Positions 32,298 through 44,552 are shown, counted from the stretch's first letter. The stretch: DNA of 64,000 bases from Capillidium heterosporum (GCA_016630905.1 WBMQ01000003.1:2356001-2420000); one strand, 5' to 3'. Numbers and translations are program-made. Notes: generated by a model not told the origin, from the sequence alone.

Positions 32298-34925
32298 ATG
32301 AGACTAATACGTATCCAGCTAAACTTTTATAAAAGTATTTTCAACATAAACATCAACGCCACCACAACCACATTTAAATATGTCACTAACAATGCATATC
32401 CACTTCATACCAACAGTAGTAGTAAGGTAAAAGAACTAGTGCGCACGAACGAAATAGACGAGTTAATATTCGACATAGACCAAACCCAAGTCCAAAACTT
32501 ACGTAGCTACTTGAAGTTAACCTACCTCATCAACAAGCTACTAGCTATAGACGAGATAAACCCTACCAACTTCTCTGTGGCTTCGTTAAATATATTAATT
32601 ACCAAATGTTTACAACTGCAAGATGCAGTTAAGGTCAACTACCTATTAAGATTTATCCTAAACAACTTTAGCCCAACTTCGATCAAACAAGTGGATTTAA
32701 GCCCAATTTTAACTTTGATAAAAGCGTATAGTTTGCATAGAGAGGTTTCCCAATCGTTATTTACTTTAGTCAACATCAACTTAATTCGTATGTCCGCTAA
32801 TCAATTTGAAAGCTTGTTAGCGTGTAACAATTTCAACTACAACTTGAATTACTTGCTGTTTCAAAACTTCTATCGATGTAGTAAGGACCAGTTAACTTCC
32901 AACCACGTTCAACTGCTTTTAGATAGGATGTTTGAATCGAAAAAGTTCAACGATAGACATTTCAGCAAGGTGATGGATATAGCTAAAGATAGCCAGCTTT
33001 TAGATGAGATGGCGTTAATTAATTTCAATTTGAAGTTTCAAACCTACAGGAATAGTACCAACTTTTCGACCGCCAAAGGTATGGAGCAGTTTGACCTATT
33101 AGTATCAAATAAGTTGATGCCTAATCTAGAGACCTTCCAATACCTAAGTTACCTCTGTGCATCCCAAAACGACTTGCAAAATCTAGACAAGGTGACCCAG
33201 CTAGCTAAATTCCACAACATCAATGTCGACTTTGACCTAGTACCTACCATAGTTCAAGCCCAGTACTCTATCCAGCAATATCAATCCGTAATTAAACTCC
33301 TCGATAAATTCAAGTTCCACAAGTTACCTTCACAAACCCTCTATTATCTCATAAGTTCCCACCTCAGGTTAGGCAACATTGACACTGTACTCAAATTGGT
33401 CAACAGTTTCAAGTATTTGAGTTACTCTACCCATTTTGGTATCCACCACCAAATCGTTCAATACTACTTGGATAAAGGGGAGTTGGATTTGGTTATGGAC
33501 AAACTGATATACTTCCGTAACAACTATTTTAAGGAGCTGGAGGTTAGATTTTGCGATGTCGAATTGGAATTACAATTTATGAAGCGGTGTTGTCAACTAA
33601 ATAGATTTGACCTCATTTTGAACTGTTACTTTGATCTCAAGGCCAAAAAGTTGAACGTCAATGGCATCCAGTTCACCTACTACTTAAGTTTGGCCCACTT
33701 CCACTTCAACAACGTGGATGAGGTATGCAAACTCTTGGATTCAACATTCATAGATCTCCAAGTTGACAAGTTTGTTTACTCAGACTCACACTTTATATTC
33801 CAACTCTTGAAGAAACTCATCCATTGCAACCACGTTGACCTCAACACAAGGTTAGAGCTAATTCTAGACACTTACATCAAAAAATTCGGCATTACGGTTG
33901 GAAATTTAAAGCTCAAGGTGGAACTCTTAACCAACTTGAAAAAATTTAGAGCTATAGTCCAGCTTGAACCCAAGTTCAACTCGCTAAAGCTAGATGTACG
34001 ATCCCAGCTCCTACTTATCGAAGCTAAAAATCAACTCAACCTACCAGTCGATGATCATCTAATCCAGCTTGGCAAATCCGCCTCCAACTCCATCCAAGTT
34101 TTAGTCCAGTACTACTGTAACACCAATCAGTTAGATTTGGCCTTCCAAATCTTGAAATCTGAGTTCAAAGTCAACAGACTTGACCTAGGAACGTTTACCA
34201 AATTGGTTGACAAGTTTACTTTGTCTCTTTTAGATCTAGTCGTTCAATCCAATTGTAGGTTAGATAGGTTGAAGCTGGATATTCTGGTAACGAAGTTGTT
34301 GGAACAGGATAAATTGGAAAAAGTGGAGCAACTTTTAGATCCGTATGTCAAAGGTAGATCGAATAGAGATAATAAGTTGGCACTATTGACCTTATTCAAC
34401 TACCTTGTCGATAAAGGGTGTACCCATAAGTTTGAAGCCTTAGTTCAAGCCAACTTTACCATCCTCAAATCAGAAGCTCCAATCTATACCCAGCTAATCC
34501 AGTATTATGCGACATCTAACAACCTAAAGCTAATGTCACAAGCTTTGGAGACGGGGATCATCAATAACTACCGACCTTCAACTGCAGCTTTAAATCTAAT
34601 TTTGAATTCTCTCTACCAAACATATATATCCATCTCTTCTCATACCAATACCTCATCAAAACTTAACCTGGAAGCCAAGTTTGATGAGCTTTACTCAACA
34701 ATCTACTGGCTAAATTTGAAGTTAGATCAGAGTTTGGTAGTAGCTATTGTAAAGATGCTGGTTGTGATGCACAAGTTTGACGAATGTATTATGTTCTTCG
34801 AGTCCGTTAAGAAGTTGGATTTGTACGATAGGAGCTTGGTATTGGATCTAGAAAGGGAAGTTGATTGGAACAAGGTACCCAAGTTCGTAAAGATGGAGTT
34901 TGAATGGTTGAAGGGTAACTTGTAA
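32298..34925 (+). CDS. Large PPR-like helical-repeat protein, probably mitochondrial
   Basis: Single-exon gene of 875 residues. The N-terminus (MRLIRIQLNFYKSIFN, then Asn/Thr-rich) has basic and aromatic residues and no acidic residue for over 40 positions, as in a mitochondrial presequence. The body is Leu/Asn/Asp/Lys-rich helical repeat, with about 35-residue spacing of units such as QTLYYLISSHLRLGNIDTVL, FTYYLSLAHFHFNNVDEVCK and IYTQLIQYYATSNNLKLMSQ. These resemble degenerate fungal PPR or TPR units. The likely role is binding of a mitochondrial mRNA or rRNA, by family analogy only. It shares single-exon structure, composition and repeat style with the gene at 26396-28042, so the two may be old paralogues. 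No membrane segment is visible. Confidence 0.78.
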   Translation: MRLIRIQLNFYKSIFNININATTTTFKYVTNNAYPLHTNSSSKVKELVRTNEIDELIFDIDQTQVQNLRSYLKLTYLINKLLAIDEINPTNFSVASLNILITKCLQLQDAVKVNYLLRFILNNFSPTSIKQVDLSPILTLIKAYSLHREVSQSLFTLVNINLIRMSANQFESLLACNNFNYNLNYLLFQNFYRCSKDQLTSNHVQLLLDRMFESKKFNDRHFSKVMDIAKDSQLLDEMALINFNLKFQTYRNSTNFSTAKGMEQFDLLVSNKLMPNLETFQYLSYLCASQNDLQNLDKVTQLAKFHNINVDFDLVPTIVQAQYSIQQYQSVIKLLDKFKFHKLPSQTLYYLISSHLRLGNIDTVLKLVNSFKYLSYSTHFGIHHQIVQYYLDKGELDLVMDKLIYFRNNYFKELEVRFCDVELELQFMKRCCQLNRFDLILNCYFDLKAKKLNVNGIQFTYYLSLAHFHFNNVDEVCKLLDSTFIDLQVDKFVYSDSHFIFQLLKKLIHCNHVDLNTRLELILDTYIKKFGITVGNLKLKVELLTNLKKFRAIVQLEPKFNSLKLDVRSQLLLIEAKNQLNLPVDDHLIQLGKSASNSIQVLVQYYCNTNQLDLAFQILKSEFKVNRLDLGTFTKLVDKFTLSLLDLVVQSNCRLDRLKLDILVTKLLEQDKLEKVEQLLDPYVKGRSNRDNKLALLTLFNYLVDKGCTHKFEALVQANFTILKSEAPIYTQLIQYYATSNNLKLMSQALETGIINNYRPSTAALNLILNSLYQTYISISSHTNTSSKLNLEAKFDELYSTIYWLNLKLDQSLVVAIVKMLVVMHKFDECIMFFESVKKLDLYDRSLVLDLEREVDWNKVPKFVKMEFEWLKGNL

Positions 34926-35341
34926 TAAAAGTTTTGTATCAAGTCTTTGTTCAAATGTTTATATACGTTAAAACTCAGTTCAAATTTATATAGGTTTTGG
35001 TGTTGATGAATTTCAACATTTAATTAGTAAATATATTTATTATTAGAATAGCTGGTGTATATAATTGGTTTTTCTTGTATAGCGTTCAAATATAGGAATA
35101 GTGATTTCAATTTTGAATTATATTTTGTGAAGTTGAGATGGCTCAGCTTGTTATAAAATTTGATAGCTGTAGTAAGAACTGGTATAAAGGGCTGGGAATA
35201 TATGAAGTTGATGAATTATAGTGCATATGCATACTTCAAAACAAAAGCTACACTGTTGTATTAAATATGATATATGACCAAAAATAAGCAAAATACAAAT
35301 AATATAAGCACATAGTATTTATTGGTTCGGTAAAATTCGGT
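34926..35341. other. Convergent 3' spacer
   Basis: AT-rich region between the large PPR-like gene and SOD2. No gene seen. Confidence 0.6.
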
Positions 35342-36231
35342 TCAGTTAAGAGCTTTGGCGTATCGTTCCGAGACATCCTTCCAGTTGATGATCTTCCAGA
35401 TCTCCTTCAAGTAGTCGGGACGTACGTTCTTATATTGGAGGTAGTAAGCCTAAATAAAAGCACACCTATTAAACAACTAATCTACAAGTAAAACTTACAT
35501 GCTCCCAGACATCGACACCGAGGAGTGGTACCAAATCTAAAAAATTTAAGCAAGGATAGATAAAGCACTACTTACGAACTAAAGGATCCTGGTTCGACAA
35601 GGTAACGATTTCCAAACCTTTAGTTCCCTTGTTGTATCCCTTTACAATAGTTGTTAACTACAAAATTGAAAAATTCCAAAATATTACCAACCAACCCCAA
35701 CCGGAACCTTGGACGGCAGCAGTTCTAGTGTTGAAAGTAGTAATGAATTTCTCCAAAGAACCAAAGTCTCTAGCAATAGCGTCGGCAAGTGGACCTACCA
35801 ACAATAAAAGACAAAACATATAAGTTTCATAATTTAAAAATCATTACCTTTAGGAAGTTCACCACCACCCTGCTTAATGGGTGCCAAATTCTTCCAAAAG
35901 ATGGAGTGATTGATATGTCCACCTCCATTGAAGTTCAAAGCACTCTGTAAAGCGATCTGCTTAGTTACATCTTTAGCATTTAAAGCCTCGTGCATCTGCT
36001 CCTCAGCTACGTTCAAATTGTTGACGTAAGTTTGATGGTGCTTGGTATGATGCAGCTGCATAATCTCGGCTGAGATGACAGGCTCCAAAGCCTAAGAGAA
36101 TTCATTAGTTTGTAATAGGGAAAAGTTGCTACGTTGTAATCATAAGGTAAGTCGGGTAAGGTATGTTTGCTACGGGTAAGCATACCACGCTGTAAAGTGG
36201 TAATAGGTAATTTAAACATCTTGGAGGCCAT
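35342..36231 (-). CDS. SOD2: Superoxide dismutase [Mn], mitochondrial
   Basis: Six exons (36231-36133, 36091-35848, 35794-35688, 35639-35576, 35536-35499, 35449-35342) give 219 residues in frame. It converts superoxide to oxygen and hydrogen peroxide in the mitochondrial matrix. The first ~24 residues ([20 protein letters not shown]) form a basic presequence before [10 protein letters not shown], the usual mature start. Metal-binding blocks are [31 protein letters not shown] and [15 protein letters not shown], supplying the three His and one Asp. The [20 protein letters not shown] block is typical of Mn/Fe enzymes and the overall features favour Mn. In intron 3 an earlier AG would add residues; the later AG (before GGATAC) restores the conserved WLGYNKG reading, so I used it. 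Confidence 0.96.
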
Positions 36232-37381
36232 CTTTATTTTTTGTCTTTGAAGAGATAGGTGTAGGCAAAGTTTTGTCTTTTTATACTTTTTGGTGATTAA
36301 TAATTTTGATTGTAGTGATGATGTGTTCGTGTTGAAAAGGCGAAGATTAGATCATTGATTTTGGACAGGCAGAATTGATTTGATTAAAAGGGTTAAAAAG
36401 CAGGTTGATCACCGAAAGTAGGTAATAACTTGGTTAAGAAGTTTTAAAGCGAAGAGTGTGTACGTTTTACTAATACAACCAATAATTCAAGCTTGATAGA
36501 AGATTTATATACCTATAGTATTATTCCATTAAAGTAGCCGTTTTGTTGGTTTATTTGTGATACAAGCTTCTAGTTATATAATTATAGTTGTCTTTGAATA
36601 GCTTCCCTTTCCCTAATAATGGATTAGTGTTCGGTTGGGCAAGTTATAAGTTCCTCGATTTATATAGCTTGTAAAGGTATCTTCTTGACTATCGTTTTTG
36701 CCAAAAAGTATAGTGAAAGCAAGAATTTCAACCCGTCCAAATAAACATTATAATAATCTTCTTTGCCTCTACAAGTAGTTTATTTCCATCAACCTTAACA
36801 GTAGATAAGCCTCAAATAAATAAGGCACGTAGCTTCAAAAGAGATCGGAACGAAACTTTAATTTCTGTTAGCAAAATTCACAGTACTTCGCTTCTAGAAA
36901 AATTTAATATCTATTACCTTCCGATTCATCAACTTTAACCTAAATGGTAACTTGGGTTTTAAAAACTATAGTGTATAAGTTCACTATATCTATTTTAAAT
37001 AGTTTAGAGGTTAGCTAATATGAATGTATGGTAGTAAAAAGTAGTTGATTCAAAAATGAAGTAGCATTTTTTAGGCGAAAAGTTTACCATTTCATTTTAG
37101 TTCCAACAAATTTCTAAAAGAATAATGTGCCAGGTAATCTCAATTTCAATCAAGACCTAAATAACTCAAATAAAAAATTCAACTTAAACTTCAACACTAA
37201 ATCAACTATCTAAACAATAAAATATAGCTTATACGCCGCCAAGAAATGTTCTTACAATTGAACCTGAAATTTTTCCTTCCCAGTGCCTATTATAAATACA
37301 TTTGGATTGATGCCAAGACTTTTGCATATCTATATAAGTAGGACAAGGTTCATCACATCACATATTTCTAAATTTTGCAAA
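36232..37381. other. Divergent spacer, 1.15 kb
   Basis: Between SOD2 (-) and the carrier gene (+). AT-rich, presumably promoters; no other feature recognised. Confidence 0.55.
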
Positions 37382-38281
37382 ATGAATTCTGAGATCTATA
37401 TGCTAATGGTACTGACTAACAACTAATTTATTGACTAATTTTATCAGAAACTTAGTATAGGTTTATTAATCCCATTAGGCAAGACCCTTTTGACAGCACC
37501 CATTAATCGCGTTCAACTCCTCATCCAATGTCAAGCTCAACTTGTCGCATCCAAAAAGATCTCCCAGATTTACAAAGGTCCATTGGACTGCATCAACAGA
37601 ACTATAGCCTCCGAAAGATTCTTTCAACTCTACCGAGGCAATACCATGATGGCGTGTCACATCCTGTTAGAGTATATAGTGGCTATGGTAATAGGTGCAT
37701 TTATTAGATATATCTACACCTATACCTTCATTTTAAAATTCCTATCCCCTATAGAGATATCCAACATACTCGTTACCATAATAATCTATCCTTTATACTA
37801 CATCTACGTAATACTTTCAGTTGACTTGCGAAGTAGGGATAGGAAGGCCAAGTATTCTGGTATTATAGACGCCTTTACCAAGATTACAAAACAGCACGGA
37901 GCTTTGGGGTTGTATAAAGGATTGGTAAGTCAATTTATTGGATTGTCAATTTGTCATTATGTATGCAATCACTTGTTCCAAACTTTAGAACCAGTAGCTG
38001 GCGACTTTAGTAACGCGTCGAATTTGATTGAGAAATCTATTCTAGTGCTAATCATGATTCTAGTAGAAGCTGTAATCAACTACCCAGTAAAAACTTTGGT
38101 ACATAGAGTAATTTTCCGAACTAGTGAATCCAAGGTGAATATTTCAGAATGGCAGGCCTGTAAGGAGGTTATGGAAATGGAATCTATTGGATCTCTGTTA
38201 AATGGAATAGGCTTGACCATATTGAAGCCGATGTACATCTGCTATACGTTCTTCAAGTTAAGTAGACAATTTAAATTTTAG
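37382..38281 (+). CDS. Degenerate ADP/ATP-carrier-like mitochondrial carrier protein
   Basis: Exon 1 (37382-37408) encodes only MNSEIYMLM. A 39-base intron leads to exon 2 (37448-38281), giving 286 residues. Three repeats of the mitochondrial carrier family can be followed. Repeat 1 reads APINRVQLLIQCQ then YKGPLDCINRT and YRGN, closest to ADP/ATP carriers (APIERVKLL, YRGN). Repeat 2 has YSGIIDAFTKITKQHGALGL then YKGL. The carrier signature Px[DE]xx[KR] is lost in all three: PINRVQ, PLYYIY and PVKTLV. The RRRMMM nucleotide-carrier motif is replaced by HRVIF, and the N-terminus before helix 1 is minimal. Yet the frame is open, spliced and full length. It may be a paralogue that no longer exchanges nucleotides, or one adapted to another membrane. 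Function is unassigned. Confidence 0.82.
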
Positions 38282-39172
38282 TTTTGGACTTCAACTGGGA
38301 TTTCTAGCTGGTGAAGGATGCTTTTGTATTTGAGAGCAGAAATAATAAATTACTAGCAATTATATATATAGAAAATGGATGTAAGTTGAAAGAGCTTATT
38401 AAACTTTTATATTTATGGATTTCGTCTTTTATTTATATATGATACATATGTATAGATAAATTCATAGTTTAAAGAGTAGCCAATAGAAGCAATGTATTTT
38501 TATTAGTTATTTTCAAATTGTATACCTCAAATTATGAGATTACCTATACTTTCAGATTTATAGCTAAGGTACTTATAATAATTTAGTTCTATAAGTATAT
38601 CCTTCAACTTTACTAACCTAAGTCAACTACTATTAAGTGGAAAGTCTAGATCTTGCCAAAAACTGATGTAGTAGAAGTGAGATCCATAAAAACTATTTGA
38701 AAAAGTAACAGAAATGCATCCACAAGGTAAAATTATCTTGCATATCGGATACAAAAGGTCGCAACCATTTAAAATCCAAGTAAGTTACAATTCAACCAAG
38801 GTGGCTTATATGTCACGACGTCTAAACTATGAATGTAATGAGCTTTATCAAGGTATATAGCGTTTAGTTCATTAAACAAATTAACGTATTGAATTTTGAC
38901 CAAAGTTGAATCTTAAATACGACTCTGTTCGACAAAACTGTGTATTCTTTTACAAATACAACCTTAAAAAGCTACACAATTTTATCGAACAGATAAATAC
39001 CTTTCAAAGCTTCTATTCCAATACCTATAGCCAACCATAATTCGTAACTCCCAAATTTATTGGCCTAAGTTCGATCCAAAATTTTATAAACTCAGTCGCT
39101 TACGTAGACTTCTCAAAAAGACTTGAAGTATCTGAGCCAGTTCAAGTCAACTTTCAACTCTATACCAACAAG
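38282..39172. other. Spacer, 0.9 kb
   Basis: AT-rich region between two plus-strand genes. No frame of note; holds the proteasome gene promoter. Confidence 0.55.
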
Positions 39173-40169
39173 ATGTTCCGCAACCAATATGACAACGATG
39201 TTACAACCTGGTCCCCTCAAGGTAGACTACACCAAGTAGAGTATGCTATGGAAGCAGTCAAGCAAGGTTCAGCTGTAGTTGGGATACGCTCCCAAACTCA
39301 TGCCGTTTTAGCCGCTTTAAAGGTAACTACATTAACCTCTCCTTCTCATTTGTTTCAATTTCTACTACTTTCTTTATCTACTATAAACACTTTTCCTAAT
39401 TTGAGCTATAGAGGGCTCCTCACGAGCTAGCCAGTTACCAAAAGAAAATTATTGAAATTGATGACCACTTGGCAATTGCCATCGCCGGTTTAACTTCCGA
39501 TGCTAGAGTTCTATCGTAACGTTCCAAACCATACAATATAATAACCTCAAATAGAAACTACATGCGTTCCGAAGCTATGAAATCAAAGATGTTGTACGAT
39601 AGGCCACTACCTACTGCCCGTATAGTCAACCAGTTGGGTGACAGTAACTTATAGCATTGCGAACCATATTAACGACATTTATAGAGGCTCAAGCCAACAC
39701 CCAAGGATATAGTGGACGTCCTTATGGAGTTGGATTTTTAGTCATTGGGCACGACGTACTTTTTTCTCATATCCCCAATCTAATGTTTTATAGGAAACGG
39801 GACCCCATTTATTTGAAGCCAACCCAGCTGGCAACAACTTTGAGTACGTAGCTATGGCTATTGGATCCCGTTCCCAGTCGGCTAAGACCTACTTGGAACG
39901 CCATATAAGTGCCTTTGAAGATGGTAATCTAATTTACATTTCCAAAACTCACATTTTAAAATCTAGCTACCCCTGAAGAATTGCTGCACCACGCATTACT
40001 AGCTTTACAAGATACCATCCCCAAAGATGATGCGACGTTGACCAATAAGAATGTCTCCTTAGCTATAGTTGGACCGGATACCCCTCTTACTATCCTCGAA
40101 GATGAGAGCGTTCAAGTGTACTTGGATGGATTGGAGGCTCCTGAACAGAACCCTTCTGCAACTGAGTAA
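39173..40169 (+). CDS. PSMA1: 20S proteasome subunit alpha6 (PSMA1/Pre5)
   Basis: Six exons (39173-39322, 39412-39515, 39555-39643, 39685-39755, 39794-39923, 39967-40169) sum to 248 residues in frame. The N-terminus [20 protein letters not shown] then [14 protein letters not shown] is diagnostic of the alpha6 subunit and contains the proteasome alpha signature. Later blocks are [48 protein letters not shown] and [20 protein letters not shown]. Alpha subunits form the gated outer rings of the 20S core; they are structural and lack the catalytic Thr. Introns run 38-89 bases; the third has an A|GTAACT donor. The C-terminal tail is Glu/Pro-rich, as is usual. Length agrees with the family (about 235-265). 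Confidence 0.96.
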
Positions 40170-41858
40170 ATTGGAAGGAATTCGGGAGAATTCTTATTTT
40201 TAACTTTCCAATCTTTTATGCTTCTGCTTTAGTTATTAGTTGAAGATAGTTGTGGCTACTTTTTGGTTTGTTTTGATTTTTGAAAATTATTAGGAGCCTT
40301 TCATCTGAATTTATGGAGGTTATTTAACGATGATGTTGGTACTATACGCTACCTCTTATAGCCACTTTATACTTTCAATTTCTTTGTTAGCAATATGATG
40401 TTATACTATCAGCTTTACTAACAAGCTTCATTTACTGATGATCCTTTTAGTTTTATTACTATATAGTACTGAAAGATCAGCAGCACCATCTTTTACTAGC
40501 TTTCAAATCTTATAATTTAATTGTTTGCTTTGATAGATAGATTCAAAATCTTTATATTCAAATACTAAATGCAATAAAACCAAAAACTATTTATAGTGTA
40601 CTTTATGATGGCTTCTAAATAATAACATAAAATATATCCTATCCTCTTTAATCCTTTTAATTATATAAAAACATACTAAGGCATGCATTTCTTTTGAAGC
40701 TCGAAATACTTTCGAGTTCAAGTGCTTTTCAATAGAAATGAAGAGCAAAATCATGAGACAGAGTAGATTGCTGAGTATATGAATATTAAAGCATAAGTTC
40801 CAACAAGTGTTTTTACAATTACTAAACCAACCTATTAAAGAGCTAATCCGATTCAAACAGCTAAAGAAGTTTCCATTATGTAATGCCTGATTATAGTATG
40901 CAATGAATAGAATAACCAATTTTAAAAGATAAATCAGAAAATTGCCAATAGTTGAAATAGAACTGTTCCATTTGGACTCTGATGAGAATTTCCGGTCTAG
41001 TGTGGAAATAGAGTATCAAGCTGTAGCTTTCAAAAGACTTGGTTAAAGCCTAATGTATGTAATCCTGAATACAAAAGTTTGATTAGACGCCTACCATTAG
41101 CATTTTTCTTATTAGGGTAAAAGGCATACCATGAACTCCCTTATCGCTTCAATAGGACACAAATTCTTCACTTAGTCTGAGCAATATATTGGATGACTGT
41201 AAGATAATGGTCACGATGGGATAAAGCATGCTCACTACTTGAATAGCTTTTCTATAGCTAATAGCTGCAGTGTTGTGTATAATTGTATACTACCCTTTCC
41301 AAATAAGGGATCAAGTGTGCCAATTTTCATTATAGAAAAGCTGTACCCCAGCAACTAATATGAAACAATGGGGTCCATCTCAGTTCCAAACTAACTTTAC
41401 GAAGTAATGGAACGATCATCGAATTTGATTCAAATAAGCAATGGGATCACTTGATCTACTGACAAATTGGGTTTTAGACAAAAACTAGATTCGTTTGTTA
41501 GCACAAGCAATTCTTACCAAGCCAGCCACTCCATTGCCAAAATGCAACGTATTGCCTAATCCAGCAATTAAAATTTGCAGTTGCAGGCTGGCGCCATTTT
41601 CACCCCATACTCAGCACTTGTATAGACAAAAGCAACCTAAATCTATTTATAACCTGGGAGGTATGGGTTTGGTTATAAATTATTCGCTTCCCCGAATCCG
41701 CCCCATGATTCCTAAATAATACTAAATGCTAGCGAATCTGTATCAAATGTGAACCCTATAAATAGCTGGTCATTGCAACTCCAAGTTGAAATTTTTTACT
41801 TTCAGTTTCTCAGATTTAGGTTAAATCCACCAACCCTTTAGTAAAGTTTGAAATTGCA
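40170..41858. other. Spacer, 1.7 kb
   Basis: AT-rich region between two plus-strand genes. A 110-codon minus frame at 40587-40919 is discussed under rejected items. The last ~300 bases are less AT-rich and likely hold the CYC8 promoter. Confidence 0.5.
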
Positions 41859-44552
41859 ATGGCAACCGTAAACTCCAACCCGCAAACATCCAGTTTGCTG
41901 TCCAAGTTGTCCAGCCAAAATGAAACTACTTGGATTCAAATAGGTAACAAGCAATCAAATACAAAATTAATGTTTTATGTAGGCAATCTGGCTGAAAGCA
42001 TGCAAGAGTACGATCGAGCTACCAAAGCTTACGAAGCTGCATTGCGCCACAACCCATACTCCTTCACCGGTCTATTTCAAATAGCTTCCCTATGTAGATT
42101 GAACGAACAGTATCTCAAGGTACACCTATTTGTAGAAAATTTCTAAGCATTCCAAGGCAACCGAGTACTTTCAACGTGCATTACATATCGACAACAACAA
42201 CGGCGATGCTTGGAGCTCTTTAGGCCATTGTTATCTGATGATGGATGAGCTTCAGAAAGCCTATTCTGCATACCAACAAGCCCTTTACCACCTACCCAAC
42301 CCCAAGGTACTTTTTAAACTACAGCTCATATTTACCCTTAAATAGGACCCTAAACTTTGGTACGGTATCGGTATACTGTACGATAGATACGGCTCTTTAG
42401 AGCACGCAGAGGAAGCCTTTTCGGCAGTCATGCGAATGGAGGCCAAGTTCGACAAAGGAAACGAAATTTACTTTAGACTCGGCATAATTTACAAGCAACA
42501 GGCTAAACTCGACCTCAGCTTACAGGTATTTTTCTAATCCCACAGTCCATCTAATATTACTAGTGCTTCCGCTACATCATTCAAGATCCTCCTCGTCCTC
42601 TAACTGAGGCTGACATTTGGTTCCAGATAGGCCACGTTTACGAACAGCAGAAAGAGGTATTTTTTATAATCAACACAACACTTACAGTTAGTACTGTGCT
42701 GGCCAAAGAAGCTTACGAACGCGTCCTCAAAGAAAACGCTACCCACGCCAAAGTATTACAGCAACTTGGATGGCTTCATCACCAGACACAGGCACCGTAT
42801 TGCAACCAGGATAAAGCCATCACTTTCCTTCGTGGATCTATTGAAGCCGATGGCAATGATGCCCAGACTTGGTACCTGCTTGGAAGATGTTATATGATTC
42901 AGCAAAAGTATAACAAGGCCTACGATTCCTATCAACAGGCAGTGTAAGTCTATTTTTATGGTGGCTGATACTGATCGAAACTAGTTACCGTGATGGACGC
43001 AATCCTACTTTCTGGTGCTCAATCGGTGTTCTATACTACCAGATTAACCAATATCGCGATGCTTTGGACGCATACAGTAGAGCCATTCGATTGAATCCAC
43101 ATATCAGCGAAGTTTGGTATGTATTTGTATCCCTTTTGTTAGATTAACATAATGATAGGTATGACCTTGGAACTCTTTACGAATCGTGCAACAACCAAAT
43201 CGATGACGCCAGGGACGCCTATTCTAGAGCTTTAGAGCTGGACCCCAACAACGAGTTGATTAAGCAGCGGCTAAATTATTTGAATTCTTCCCAAACTGGT
43301 GGAAGGTACGGACAAAAAGTTTACTGTTTATTAATTTTATTATAGCGCACCTGCTCCCAAGGACATCAACCCTGCCCACTTCCCAAACAGCACGTTCTCT
43401 GGAATCAATGGACAAGTGAGCCAGTTCAATCAGGGTCCTATCGGTCCTCCACCTGGTCTCCAAAGCTACCCCAATCCCAACGAAAAACGCGGCTCATTAT
43501 CCACCAGCATCCACTTCCCGCCACCTGGGGAGCGCCCAACCACTAATCCCGACATCTTGGCCCCAATGAGTAGAAACCTCCCACCACCTACCGCAAGTCA
43601 TCGCTCTGGCCAGACCCTCCCAACGATTACCCGTGAAGATCACACACGTGGCAACGACCACCTCCCCCCAGTGCGCCCCGATATCAACGACGGGCACATG
43701 ATGCGCGACAACCCGCCTCCCAACCAGATGCAGGATGGGTACCGCAACTCCCATCATCCCCACAGCTACCACCGCCAGTCGATGAAGCATCCCGAGCCCA
43801 ACAACGGCTTGAACGTCGACTCGCGCAAAATGTCCTTCCCCTCCCCCTCCATGGCATCGCGTTCGCAGAGTATATCGACCCATCCACGTGGGCATCACAA
43901 TATGGACCAGCGCCACTATGGCCAAGAACACCAGCAGAGCCACCACCCCAATGACCGCCGCGACTATGACGATCACTACAAGCAGCGCGCACCCGGTTAC
44001 AGCCGGTCAGAGCACCACTCCAAAGCTTCACCTTACCCCAACCCTTCTGAACGACCTACCTACAATCAGGACCACGGGTACCAATCTGAATCCCGCAGAC
44101 CGCACACGGTACGTGCCCCTCAACATGGTATCAATTCGATAATCGACCGCCCCCACCACACCGAGGACCGCAACCACCAGCAGCACTCCGACAGTCGCAC
44201 TAACCAAGACGACAAGTTGCGACCTCTGCCCAGCCGCCTAGTCAAAGCTGAGAACGCTCCTTCACCTAAGATAACCGAAGCAAGGTCCAACGGCTCCCGC
44301 TTCGTAGATGAGGACTACGATGGCCCTGTTGAGCCTACCGCCAATGTTACCGAACCCTCACCTGCTCCTAAGCCTAGCTTACCTTCGCAGTCCCCAGTAC
44401 CTCAGGTCAAAGCTGAGTCCAGCCGCACTGACCACTACCACCTCAACCCCCCTAACGAGAGTGAAACTAATTCCCCCAAGATTTTGAATTCTGATACCAA
44501 GCCAGATGCTCCCTCTAAGAGCCCCGTTCAACCTACTAGCCAGGGACAATAA
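41859..44552 (+). CDS. CYC8: Cyc8/Ssn6 general transcriptional corepressor (one frame break)
   Basis: Eight exons (41859-42119, 42157-42306, 42346-42525, 42564-42656, 42692-42943, 42985-43116, 43159-43305, 43346-44552). About ten TPR units fill the first half, with family wording such as HLPNPKDPKLWYGIGILYDR, IIQDPPRPLTEADIWFQIGH, KVLQQLGWLHHQ, FWCSIGVLYYQINQYRDALD and EVWYDLGTLYESCNNQIDDA. The C-terminal ~400 residues are low-complexity, rich in Pro, His, Ser and Gln. Cyc8 binds Tup1 and DNA-bound repressors to silence many promoters. The exon sum is one base too long: just after the exon-5 acceptor at 42,692 the reading needs one base less (a G at about 42,701) to join QQKEYCA to AKEAYERVLKENATHAK. 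This is probably a sequence error, giving about 806 residues. Confidence 0.94.

Noticed and set aside
40587-40919. 110-codon minus-strand frame rich in Phe, Ile and Cys
   Set aside because: Composition follows the AT-rich spacer, there is no coding bias or recognised motif, and no splice-joined extension improves it.
43497-43976. 159-codon antisense frame inside CYC8
   Set aside because: A shadow of the GC-rich Pro/His/Ser tail of Cyc8; no independent evidence.
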